Part shown: piece by piece, positions 8,647-15,843 of the stretch
How positions within the stretch are numbered: the stretch's first letter is position 1
How the letters are laid out: each line of letters begins with the position of its first letter
Source: Sphaerisporangium rufum
GTDB lineage: Bacteria > Actinomycetota > Actinomycetes > Streptosporangiales > Streptosporangiaceae
Length of the DNA stretch: 45,568 bases
Assembly: GCF_016863395.1 (NCBI RefSeq)
Contig: NZ_BOOU01000047.1
Location: forward strand, 1-45,568
Reading direction: 5' to 3'
Position numbers and translations under genes: made by a program
The notes under the pieces: generated by a model
Told to the model about the DNA's origin: nothing
The model's input: only the letters and a program-made list of their open reading frames with translations
Databases searched by the model: none

Positions 8647-9776
8647 CCGACTGGGGACACGTGAGCGCGCTGCCCGGCGGCGCGGAACTGGCGGCGGTGG
8701 CGGCCCGGGTGGACGGGGACCCCGCCGCGATCCGGGCGGTGGCGGAGCGGTGGAAGACCGCCGCGGGGGACATCGCCCGGGCGGCCGGTGAGATCGGTGA
8801 CGGCGTCACCTGGATGGACGCCGACTGGAACGGCGACTCCGCCGACGCGTTCGGCGCCTACATCAGGCGGCTCGGCAAGGCGGGCGGTGACCTGCAGGTC
8901 ATGCTGGCCGGCGGCGTCGAGCCGCTCAGCGAGGCGGCCGCCGCCCTGGAGAAGGCCGGCACCGAGATCGACGAGCTCGGCGCGCACCTGCTGGACTACG
9001 CGGCCGAGGTGCGCCGGATGAACCCGGACGCCCCCCGGGATCAGCAAGATCAGATCATCCGGCAGGAGGCGGCCGCGGCGGCCGGACTGGCGCGTGGCCA
9101 CGCCGACACCGCCAACGCCAAGCTGGCGCAGGCCGGTGCCGCCATCAAGAGGCTGGCCGGGGCGAACCCGCGGACCTTCCGCGCCGTCCCCGAGCCGGAC
9201 CGGCAGCCGTTCGTCCCGCAGCCGGGGCACACCGTCCAGTGGATCCCGGTGTCCCGGGAGGAGTCGCGGGCCACCGAGCTCAGCGGTGGCGCGGCCGGGC
9301 CGGGCGCCGGCCCGGTGGGCGGTCACGGCGGCGGCGCGGGCGACGGCCGGCCCGGCAGCCCCGGCCTGGCCATGCCTCCCGTCTACGCGACCGGACGCGC
9401 GAAGGCGATCATCGATGCCGCGGAGAGCAAGCTCGGCCGCCCGTACGTCTGGGGCGCCGACGGGCCGAACGCCTTCGACTGCAGCGGGCTGGTGCACTGG
9501 AGCCTCAACCAGGCGAGGTACGGCATCGGCGACAACACCGCGGCCGGCTACCAGTCGAGCTTCGCCCGGCTGGCCCCGGAGGACGTGAAACCCGGAGACA
9601 TCGTGTTCTTCGGGAATCCGGCCTATCACTGCGGCATCGTCGTCGAGACCGACGGGAACGGCCATCCGACGAAGATGATCGCCGCCCCGCACTCCGGTGA
9701 TGTGGTCAAGGTGCAGAATATCGCCGATGTCGGCAAGAACGTCAGCTACGGCCGGCCCCCCGCCCCCGGCGCCTGA
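8643..9776 (+). CDS. WXG100-NlpC/P60 fusion, putative T7SS-exported cell-wall hydrolase
   Basis: 377 residues. The N-terminal ~120 residues are a WXG100-type helical hairpin with the turn ADWNGDSADAF. A helical/Ala-rich connector and a Gly-rich linker (~215-250) follow. The C-terminal ~120 residues are an NlpC/P60 (C40) peptidase: the catalytic Cys is C280 in FDCSGLV and the His is H329 in YHCGIVV. H350 in APHSGD is a reasonable third polar residue. This family cleaves D-iGlu-mDAP or related peptide bonds in peptidoglycan. There is no Sec signal, so export through the T7SS via the fused WXG domain is the natural reading. The ATG overlaps the upstream stop, and the upstream EspC-like protein may be its secretion partner. 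A terminator hairpin follows the stop. Confidence 0.85.
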   Translation: MTDWGHVSALPGGAELAAVAARVDGDPAAIRAVAERWKTAAGDIARAAGEIGDGVTWMDADWNGDSADAFGAYIRRLGKAGGDLQVMLAGGVEPLSEAAAALEKAGTEIDELGAHLLDYAAEVRRMNPDAPRDQQDQIIRQEAAAAAGLARGHADTANAKLAQAGAAIKRLAGANPRTFRAVPEPDRQPFVPQPGHTVQWIPVSREESRATELSGGAAGPGAGPVGGHGGGAGDGRPGSPGLAMPPVYATGRAKAIIDAAESKLGRPYVWGADGPNAFDCSGLVHWSLNQARYGIGDNTAAGYQSSFARLAPEDVKPGDIVFFGNPAYHCGIVVETDGNGHPTKMIAAPHSGDVVKVQNIADVGKNVSYGRPPAPGA

Positions 9777-9782
9777 CGGCCG

Positions 9783-9802
9783 GCCTGGGCGCTGCGCCCG
9801 GC
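9783..9802 (+). terminator. Hairpin terminator after the eccC operon
   Basis: GCC-T-GGGCG pairs with CGCCC-GGC around CTG (one bulged T), starting 6 nt after the stop at 9776. There is no T-tract. The following AT-rich 9810-9980 stretch looks like the promoter region of the next operon. Confidence 0.5.
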
Positions 9803-9980
9803 TCCAGCCAATTTCCGGCCGCATCGGTCCCGATTCGCACCGAATATGGCATGCTCCTATCACCGACCGATAGACGATCCGTAAGTATTTCCGGTACCAG
9901 GCCGCAACGGGCAATTAACTATCGGGAAATCCGCCGTATTTAGTGTTCTCGCCATCGAAGATCATGATGGGGGGTTCGGG

Positions 9981-10370
9981 GTGGAACCAGGGGCCGGAGT
10001 GGTGACCGATGTCGTGCCCGACTATCTGCGGCGGCGGGCGGAGGACCTGCACGTGCAAGGGGAGGCGGTCCGCCGGGCACTGAGCGCCGCGCAATCGGCT
10101 CTGGACGCCCTTGGTCGTTTCTGGGGGACCGACGAGTACGGTCACGCCTTCTATGACGGCGCCGGCGGCCGCAAAGGGTACGGGACCGCGCTGCCCGAAC
10201 TGGTGGATCACTGCGGCACGGTCGCAGGCGTGTTCGGCGCGGTGGGCGACAAACTGGCCCAAGCCGGGGCGAATGTCACCGCCGCCGAGTGGGTGAGCGT
10301 CGCCGCCATGGTCAAGGCGGTCGACGAAACCTCGATGTCCGTGCCCACCACCAAAGCCGAGCGGAGGTGA
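9981..10370 (+). CDS. WXG100-like protein
   Basis: 129 residues, two long helices around a FWGTDEYGHAF turn that carries the W-x-G signature. Such ~100-residue proteins are T7SS substrates that fold as helical hairpins and pair with a partner. The start is GTG 9981, preceded by a G-rich run. The preceding 170 bp are AT-rich and probably hold the promoter. The stop overlaps the next start (GTGA at 10367), so it is translationally coupled to a longer CpnT-N-like protein, its likely partner. No C-terminal YxxxE is evident; the tail ends in Lys/Glu/Arg. Confidence 0.75.
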   Translation: MEPGAGVVTDVVPDYLRRRAEDLHVQGEAVRRALSAAQSALDALGRFWGTDEYGHAFYDGAGGRKGYGTALPELVDHCGTVAGVFGAVGDKLAQAGANVTAAEWVSVAAMVKAVDETSMSVPTTKAERR

Positions 10371-11332
10371 ACCCTCTCTCCCAGCTGAAGACGCTGCGTC
10401 TACTGGCGAAGGAACACCCGTTCGCCGCGACCGCCGGCGCTGGCGCCCTCGTCCACTCTACCTTCGCAGTGACCGTGCTCGCCGTCGAGTGGCCGGAAGG
10501 CGATCCGCACAAGTTGCGTCAGGCGGCGGACATCCTGGACCGGCTGGCCGCCGACCTCGATACGGCGCACGACGCGGCCGACATGGCCGCCGCCCAGGTG
10601 TGGAAGGGCGCCTCCGGGCCCGGCATCGACGCTTTTCGCGGCATGTGGCTGCAGGGCTCCGCCGCGGCGCCGGGCGGCGTCACCGCCTACCCGCCGCGGG
10701 TCGCCGAGTACGCCCGCCGGATGGCCGCGGCGTGCCGAGGCTACGCCTCATGCCTGGACACCATCCGGCGCGTCTTGAACACGCTGGCGATGCAGGCATT
10801 CGCCAACATGCTCATGACATCGTTGTACGGCTGGCCCACCAGCTGGGTGGCGGGTGAGGTGAAAGATAAGATCATCCAGCGCTTCTTCCAGAACCTCGCC
10901 CGGATCCAGCTCAGGCTCTTCGGCAGGAACGTCGCGAACATCGTCGCCAATTGCTTCTACTACCCGCTGGACAGCCTCCTCTATGCTGGCCTGCAGCAGG
11001 GGCTCCAGTACGGCATCTTCGCCTGGAGAGGCGTCCGCCGTGACATGGACGGCACCGAGGTGCTGTCGCGCGGCGTCAACGCCAAGCAGTTCGCCACGGG
11101 GTTCACGGCCAACGTCGCCTTCGACGGGGTCTGGGACCTCACCAAGGTGCTCGGGGTCCCCCGCAACAGCCGCGTCGGCGACTTCGCCAGCCGGATGAGC
11201 GGTTCGGCGGCGTACAGCATCGTGTCCAATCTGTTGCAGGACCCGACCGGCAACCCCGTCCCAACGGACTGGCAGACATGGCTCGGCAAGTTCCTCACCC
11301 ATGGCGTCCGGTCCATCAAGCCCTCCGGGTGA
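10367..11332 (+). CDS. CpnT-like N-terminal T7SS domain protein without a toxin domain
   Basis: 321 residues. After a short N-terminus it shows EWPEGDPHKLRQAADIL, then VWKGASGPGIDAFRGMW (W-x-G), then membrane-active-looking helices. This is the pattern of the CpnT/WXG100_2-type domain found at the N-terminus of large T7SS toxins. The segment around WPEG parallels the giant protein's NWPAGTETGLWALA. Unlike a full effector, it stops about where the toxin linker would begin. It may be a truncated effector or a stand-alone carrier or pore domain. The start is GTG 10367, overlapping the upstream stop. Codon use is slightly less GC-extreme than in its neighbours. Confidence 0.65.
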   Translation: MNPLSQLKTLRLLAKEHPFAATAGAGALVHSTFAVTVLAVEWPEGDPHKLRQAADILDRLAADLDTAHDAADMAAAQVWKGASGPGIDAFRGMWLQGSAAAPGGVTAYPPRVAEYARRMAAACRGYASCLDTIRRVLNTLAMQAFANMLMTSLYGWPTSWVAGEVKDKIIQRFFQNLARIQLRLFGRNVANIVANCFYYPLDSLLYAGLQQGLQYGIFAWRGVRRDMDGTEVLSRGVNAKQFATGFTANVAFDGVWDLTKVLGVPRNSRVGDFASRMSGSAAYSIVSNLLQDPTGNPVPTDWQTWLGKFLTHGVRSIKPSG

Positions 11333-11355
11333 CCTCCGATGCCACAACGGGTGGA

Positions 11356-11374
11356 CGCCCGGCTGGGACGGGCG
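11356..11374 (+). terminator. Weak hairpin after the CpnT-N-like gene
   Basis: CGCCCG and CGGGCG form a 6-bp stem with a 7-nt loop, 24 nt after the stop. It is short and unsupported by a T-tract, so it is tentative. Confidence 0.3.
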
Positions 11375-11512
11375 GCAAGAGGCGGGGTCACCCGTGAGTG
11401 CTGGTTGAACCCGAGGTGAACGGAAGAGGTGTTGGCCGCCCCCGGCGATCGAGAACCCGGTGAACATCGGCCCGACAGAGATCGGCACGGCACTTCCGGC
11501 TGGTAGGTATTG

Positions 11513-11543
11513 GGAAGGCATATGACCAGAAAGGACGCCTTCC
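11513..11543 (+). promoter_or_regulatory. 5'UTR hairpin with ribosome-binding site in its loop
   Basis: GGAAGGC (11513-11519) can pair with GCCTTCC (11537-11543), which ends exactly at the ATG 11544. The purine-rich AAAGGA ribosome-binding site lies in the 17-nt loop. Folding would hold the initiation region in a stem-loop. TAGGTAT just upstream (~11503) may be the -10. Confidence 0.4.
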
Positions 11544-12740
11544 ATGACCAGCTCCGCCCCATGGGCACCCGGCTCACCAGCCGAGCCGCCGGTGCGGACC
11601 GGCCTCGGTACCCCAGAGACCGGATTCGACTGGTCGACGCTCACCGAGCTGCCCCGACCGGCGGGGGCCGGCGGGAGCGAGGCGTCCCGGCTCTCCGGTG
11701 ATCTCGTCACCGATATCACCCCGTCGGTCCCGCGCACCGAGGGCATCCTCCGGCACCTCGGCCCGCCGGACGGCGGCGATGTCGGTGCACCCACCTGGGT
11801 GCCGCCCGTCCCTCCCTCCGGCCCGGGTGGCGGGGATCCCGCGCCGCCGGTCGGACCGGTCGGGCCTGGCCCGGTCGAGACGCCGCCGCACACCGGCCCG
11901 TGGCAGGTGGAGCCGCAGGACCCGCTCACCGGACCGGACGGGGCACCGTGGGCGCAGATCACGCCGCCGGTCGTGCAGCCGTCTCCACCACCGGCATCTC
12001 CGGTGCAGATCCAGCCGGCGCCGCCGGACCCCATGCCTGTTCCGCCGCCGGGTTCGGTGCATCCGACGCCGACGCCGGTTCCGGTGGGGCCGACGCCCAC
12101 GCCGCCGCCGGGTTCGGTGGATCCATGGCCGACGCCGACGCCGAGCCCGGTGAATCCGACGCCGTATCCGACCTTTCCGCCGGTTGCCTACCCGACGGCT
12201 CCCCCTGCTGCGTGTCCCCAGCACCCGGCGCCGGCGGATCCGGCGCCCGCTCCGATGCCCGTTCCGCCACCGGCTCAGCCAGGTCGGCCGCTGGCCACCA
12301 AGCCGCCGCCGGCGGATCCAGGCCCGGCGCGGCCGTCTCCTCCGGCAGATCCCTCGCCCGCGCCGGCACACCCCAAGAAGAAGCCGCCGGCCGGGTCCGG
12401 CGCGGGACGGCCCGCCGGATCGCACTGGCCGGGGTACGAGGTGGTCACCCAGTCGGTGAACGAGTTCGCGGACGCGATGGGCGGCGCCGGCGACCGCACG
12501 AACCGCGCCGGCCAGGCGGCACCACGCATCGACGCGAGCATGGGCCCGCTCGGCGGGGTCCCGCTGGTGGGCCTGTTCTACTACCGGCGGGTCAACGCGG
12601 TGGCCGAGACGTTCGGCAAGGCGACCGGCACCCTGGGTGGTGCGCTGACCGGGAGCCGTGACGACCTCAAGGTGGCCGCGGCCCGTTACGAGCAGGTCGA
12701 GCAGGCGAACGCCGACGCGGTTCGCAAGGCGGGGCGGTAA
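11544..12740 (+). CDS. Proline-rich protein with EspC-like domain and YxxxE signal, putative T7SS substrate
   Basis: 398 residues. Residues ~70-290 are strongly Pro-rich, with repeated PPPGSV and PTPTP blocks and a KKK stretch near 285. Residues ~300-398 form a helical EspC-like domain whose end reads AARYEQVEQANADAV. This contains YEQVE, a canonical YxxxD/E T7SS signal, in the position where EspC-family proteins carry it. It was called by the C-terminal domain and by its resemblance in layout to the 38-1027 product. The start is ATG 11544, with AAAGGA 8-9 nt upstream. It precedes a WXG-like membrane protein, as does its counterpart at the left edge, but here a 240-bp repeat-rich gap separates the pair. 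It is likely exported; the proline-rich arm may span or bind the cell wall. Confidence 0.75.
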   Translation: MTSSAPWAPGSPAEPPVRTGLGTPETGFDWSTLTELPRPAGAGGSEASRLSGDLVTDITPSVPRTEGILRHLGPPDGGDVGAPTWVPPVPPSGPGGGDPAPPVGPVGPGPVETPPHTGPWQVEPQDPLTGPDGAPWAQITPPVVQPSPPPASPVQIQPAPPDPMPVPPPGSVHPTPTPVPVGPTPTPPPGSVDPWPTPTPSPVNPTPYPTFPPVAYPTAPPAACPQHPAPADPAPAPMPVPPPAQPGRPLATKPPPADPGPARPSPPADPSPAPAHPKKKPPAGSGAGRPAGSHWPGYEVVTQSVNEFADAMGGAGDRTNRAGQAAPRIDASMGPLGGVPLVGLFYYRRVNAVAETFGKATGTLGGALTGSRDDLKVAAARYEQVEQANADAVRKAGR

Positions 12741-12770
12741 CCCGCCCGGCCCGCCGGCGGCGGTCCGTCC

Positions 12771-12911
12771 TGCGGGCACCGCCGGTCCGTCCGGCCACAG
12801 GCCGCCGGTCCGTCGGGTGCGGGCACCGCCGGTCCGTCCGGCGACAGGCTGCCGGTCCGTCCGGTGCGGGCACCGCCGGTCCGTCCGGCGACAGGCTGCC
12901 GGTCCGTCCGG
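12771..12911. repeat. Three 47-bp direct tandem repeats between substrate genes
   Basis: Units at 12771-12817, 12818-12864 and 12865-12911; the last two are identical and the first differs at a few bases. A half-related fourth unit runs to ~12960. Each unit contains GGTCCGTCCGG-type subrepeats. The period of 47 is not a multiple of 3 and no start with a ribosome-binding site opens a frame through it, so it is non-coding. It fills nearly all of the gap between the genes ending at 12740 and starting at 12981. Confidence 0.9.
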
Positions 12912-12980
12912 CACAGAACATCGAAGGGCCGTCCGGCGCGGTACCGGTGGTCCGTCCAGTGAGGAGAGAGGTGGTCGGTG

Positions 12981-13697
12981 ATGGTGGCGGCCGGTTCGCA
13001 CACCAGGCTGCTCGCGCAGATCGCGCTGCCCCGCCAAGCGGTACGCGCCGGAATGACCCGCTCCGGGATCGGGGCGCTCGGCCTGGCGCTCGACGTGGCG
13101 GCCGTCGCGAACATCGGCAGCGTCTCGTTGTTCGGTGACCTCCGCGACGACTGGAAGAAGATCGTCGCCGAGCTGGACGTGAGCAACTCCGACGTGTGGC
13201 GCAGCTTCTTCGACGGCGTGTCACCGAACTGGAACGGCGAGGCCAAGGCCTTGATGGAACGGTTCGTCCGGCACACCACCGACAAGATCTATCCGATGGC
13301 CAAGGACATCGCGGCCAAGATGAGCTCGATGATGCAGAGCCAGCGGAAGGAGATCTTCGAGTACGACGTGTCGGTGGCGCTGCTCTACCTGACCTCGGGA
13401 CCCATCTTCCTCACCTTGATGGCGGCGTCGGCGACGCCGGCCGGGCAGTTCGCGCTCGCGTCCTTCACGCTGGCGTTCATCGCCGCGCTGGGCAACCTGC
13501 TCAAGCAGTTCGCCGACGTCATCGCCGCCTACGAGTCGGGGCTGAACGGCGTGGAAATGGCGGTGAACACGATGAACTCGATGGTCTTCACCGGCGGTGA
13601 CCCGGAGAAGGGCGGCCGGGACCTCAAGATGTACCGCACCGTGACCGACCCGGCGCAGGTCGACAGCGGCTTCTGGGACCCGGCCGGCGCCAAGTGA
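12981..13697 (+). CDS. WXG-like membrane protein, T7SS-associated
   Basis: 238 residues. A Trp-containing helical N-terminal part (LRDDWKKIV) and a PNWNGEAKALMERF turn with the W-x-G signature are followed by a long helix. Two hydrophobic segments (~130-155 and ~160-180) come next, then a short hydrophilic tail. It is similar in order and in the NWxxE turn to the 1024-1890 product; both follow a proline-rich EspC-like gene. The start is ATG 12981, with AGAGG about 9 nt upstream; GTG 12978 is in frame and possible. The next gene starts 23 bp after the stop, so the gene runs in an operon with two YbaB-like genes. The function is not known; it may be a secreted pore-like or membrane-inserting partner. 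Confidence 0.65.
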   Translation: MVAAGSHTRLLAQIALPRQAVRAGMTRSGIGALGLALDVAAVANIGSVSLFGDLRDDWKKIVAELDVSNSDVWRSFFDGVSPNWNGEAKALMERFVRHTTDKIYPMAKDIAAKMSSMMQSQRKEIFEYDVSVALLYLTSGPIFLTLMAASATPAGQFALASFTLAFIAALGNLLKQFADVIAAYESGLNGVEMAVNTMNSMVFTGGDPEKGGRDLKMYRTVTDPAQVDSGFWDPAGAK

Positions 13698-13720
13698 CCG
13701 GTGCGGAAGGAAGGAGTGGC

Positions 13721-14101
13721 ATGGGGGAGCAACTCGACGCGTTCGCCCGGCACGCGGACGGCGACGTTCCCGGCCTGCTGGCCGAGGTGGAGCAAGGCAT
13801 CGAGCGGGTCGCCGCGGTGCTGCGCGACCAGGAGAGCCGCGGTGTCGAGGTGGTGCGGCCGGACGGGGTCGCGGTGACGGTCACCGGGACCGGTGCGCTG
13901 CTCACCGTGACGATCAGCGCCCGGGCGATGCGCGACCTGGACCACGTGGCGCTCGCCGACGCGGTCCGCGCGGCGATCGGCGAAGCGCGGGAGCGGGCGG
14001 GGCAGGCGTTCGGCGCCGCGGTGACGGAGGCGGCCGGTCCGGTCGGCGCGGTCGCCGATCCGCTCGAACCCTACTTCCGCGCGCTGGGCTTGAGGGAGTG
14101 A
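13721..14101 (+). CDS. YbaB/EbfC-like protein
   Basis: 126 residues. A helical start is followed by the strand-turn-strand pattern VEVVRPDGVAVTVTGTGALLTVTIS and a helix (LADAVRAAIGEARERA), the YbaB/EbfC core. The start is ATG 13721, with AAGGAG 4 nt upstream. A GTG at 13694 overlaps the upstream stop but would add nine residues without family resemblance. It is the first of two adjacent YbaB-like genes behind a WXG-like membrane protein. It probably functions as a heteromer with its neighbour. Confidence 0.65.
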   Translation: MGEQLDAFARHADGDVPGLLAEVEQGIERVAAVLRDQESRGVEVVRPDGVAVTVTGTGALLTVTISARAMRDLDHVALADAVRAAIGEARERAGQAFGAAVTEAAGPVGAVADPLEPYFRALGLRE

Positions 14102-14103
14102 CG

Positions 14104-14658
14104 ATGATCGGGGACAAGGGTAGGGGCAGGGCCGTCGACGGGTACGCCTACGGGGACGAGGACGGGCCGGACGACGCGGACCACGACCGGTTCGTCGAAG
14201 GTCTGCCGGCCCTGGCCGCGCGAGCGGCCGAGGCGGCCCGCGACTGGGCGGCGCGCGAGTTCACCGGCCCGGCCGCCGACGGGCAGGTGGTGGCGACGGT
14301 GGACGCCTTCGGCACGCTGCGCGGCCTGGAGATCCACGTGCTCGCCCGGCGCCGGCTGGACAACGTGACGCTGGGCGAGGCGATCGTCGCGGCGGTGCGC
14401 GCCGCCGAGTCGGCGGCCGCCACGGCCCACCGCGACCTGCTCGGCACCCTGCGCCCGCCCGGCCCCGGCCCCGCCCTCGCCGACCTGCTCGCCGCCGGGC
14501 CCGGACCGGCCCGGACCGGCACCTGGCTGAGATCACCCGGCCGGGGAACCGGCCGCGAAACGGCGACCGTGCCGCCGGACGAACCCGTCCACGCTCTTCC
14601 GGCACGACCCGGCGTCGTGCCGGATGGCGCGGCGGGTCAGGAACGACCGCCGGTGTGA
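14104..14658 (+). CDS. YbaB/EbfC-like protein with disordered tail
   Basis: 184 residues. An acidic N-terminus (GDEDGPDDADHD) is followed by a YbaB-like core (GQVVATVDAFGTLRGLEIHV... LGEAIVAAVRAAESAA) and a ~60-residue Pro/Gly/Arg-rich tail. The start is ATG 14104, with GAGGGAG about 5 nt upstream; GTG 14098 overlapping the previous stop is the alternative. Its 3' end overlaps the end of the convergent gene at 14637 by 22 bp, so the tail may be evolving freely. It is probably the partner of the preceding YbaB-like protein. Confidence 0.6.
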   Translation: MIGDKGRGRAVDGYAYGDEDGPDDADHDRFVEGLPALAARAAEAARDWAAREFTGPAADGQVVATVDAFGTLRGLEIHVLARRRLDNVTLGEAIVAAVRAAESAAATAHRDLLGTLRPPGPGPALADLLAAGPGPARTGTWLRSPGRGTGRETATVPPDEPVHALPARPGVVPDGAAGQERPPV

Positions 14659-15260
14659 TCGAGGATGACGTCGGCACGGGCGCGCTCGTAGGCGGCGATG
14701 TCGCGCTCCAGTGCCTCGCGGGTGAACAGCTCTGGCTGCTTCTGGCGCACCGCCTTGCCCATCGGGGTCCAGAACGCCGAGAGGGGCACCTCGGCCGCGC
14801 CGGCCGGCAGGAACCGGGCCGCCTCGGCGGCCGAGTCGCGGGCCGCCTCCCAGCCGAGCATGACGCCGCGCACCCGTTCGGCCGGCCCCGCGCCATCAGG
14901 AACGGGGTCGCCCGCGTCGAGGCGTAGTTCGTCCCGCAGGGCGGCGCGCGCGTAGCCGCCGCTCACGGCACGCCACTGGCCGGCGTCGATGATCGGTGAG
15001 GCGCCGGGCCCGTACGGCAGACCGTCCCGGCGCGCCGCGGCCTCCGCGCGGTAGGAGACGACGATCTCGAACACCAGCGGAAGCCCGAGCGGGCGGCCAT
15101 CGAAGCCCACGGTCCAGGCGTCGGGCCCCTCCGCGCGCGTGGTCCGCGCGTCGTAGTCGCCCGCGGTCCGCACCGGGGCGTCGTCGCCCGCCGCCTGGCT
15201 CGCGGTGAGCGTGACGTACAGGTACGCCTCCTGCAGCGTCCTGGCGCGCAGCGGTGCCAT
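14637..15260 (-). CDS. Candidate immunity protein, paralogue of the neighbouring zinc-ribbon protein
   Basis: 207 residues. It is similar to the product of 15301-15843 at three places: the start (ARTLQEAYLY versus ARTRDEAHLY), the middle (IIDAGQWRAVSGG versus LLDAGEWLLVADL) and the C-terminal block (SAFWTPMGKAVR versus SAFWSTRGREVR, with an aligned AYERARADV/TYRRIAGRY end). The four cysteines of the paralogue are absent, so any zinc site is lost. The start is ATG 15260, with GAGGAG 4 nt upstream. It is the last gene of the operon with the giant T7SS protein. Tandem divergent paralogues after a toxin gene are typical of immunity genes, but the function here is inference. Confidence 0.6.
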   Translation of the reverse strand: MAPLRARTLQEAYLYVTLTASQAAGDDAPVRTAGDYDARTTRAEGPDAWTVGFDGRPLGLPLVFEIVVSYRAEAAARRDGLPYGPGASPIIDAGQWRAVSGGYARAALRDELRLDAGDPVPDGAGPAERVRGVMLGWEAARDSAAEAARFLPAGAAEVPLSAFWTPMGKAVRQKQPELFTREALERDIAAYERARADVILDHTGGRS

Positions 15261-15300
15261 GCCGCTCCTCGGGCTCGGGGCCACCGACCTGCTTCCGACC

Positions 15301-15843
15301 CTACCGCCCGGCGCCGGGCCGGTAGCGGCCGGCGATCCTCCGGTAGGTGTCCCGGACGACCAGCAGGCGGTCGAGGTCGAACCGGCCGGGGTCGGTGCCC
15401 CGCACCTCCCGCCCGCGGGTGGACCAGAAGGCGGAGTCCGGTACCGCCCGCTCGCCCGGCGGGACGAACTTCACCACCTCCTCCATCGCGGCCGTCGCGA
15501 TGTCCAGCGCCTGCCGCGCGGCGGCGTCATCGCCGGTGGGAACGTTGCCGGCGGTGAGGTCGGCCACTAACAGCCACTCGCCCGCGTCCAGGAGCTGGGA
15601 CGGCTCGGTTCCGCCGAAAACCGGGAAGCCGGGGGCGGTGACCTCGTGCTCGGGCAGGGCGAACAGGTATTGCCGCCGGGCTCCGCAGCCCGCGCACCGG
15701 CCGGAGTAGCGGACGGCGGCGCCGCCGCCCGCGTCGACCAATGCGTGCTCCCAGGTGGTGTCGACCGAGCCGCAGTTCTCGCAGGGGTTCAGGTCGAAGT
15801 AGAGGTGGGCCTCGTCCCTGGTTCGGGCGACGGGGAGCGTCAT
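15301..15843 (-). CDS. Candidate immunity protein with zinc-ribbon cysteines, coupled to the giant effector
   Basis: 180 residues. The N-terminal part holds C21-x2-C24 and C50-x2-C53, spaced like a zinc ribbon with basic residues after the second pair. A mixed alpha/beta C-terminal part follows. Its ATG overlaps the stop of the 3690-residue protein (ATGA), giving the tight stoichiometric coupling usual between a toxin and its antidote. A cysteine-free paralogue follows 40 bp downstream. No Sec signal is present, so it is probably cytosolic, as expected if it neutralises the effector before export. Alternatives are a dedicated chaperone for the C-terminus of the giant protein. I do not recognise a named family. 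Confidence 0.65.
   Translation of the reverse strand: MTLPVARTRDEAHLYFDLNPCENCGSVDTTWEHALVDAGGGAAVRYSGRCAGCGARRQYLFALPEHEVTAPGFPVFGGTEPSQLLDAGEWLLVADLTAGNVPTGDDAAARQALDIATAAMEEVVKFVPPGERAVPDSAFWSTRGREVRGTDPGRFDLDRLLVVRDTYRRIAGRYRPGAGR

Noticed and set aside
12771-12911. CRISPR array
   Set aside because: The repeats are directly adjacent without unique spacers, and no cas genes are present.
12686-13285. Minus-strand frame with DGPA/GRTGGAR repeats
   Set aside because: It is a translation of the 47-bp repeats in a frame that shifts from unit to unit. It has no start signal and runs antisense to a WXG-like gene.
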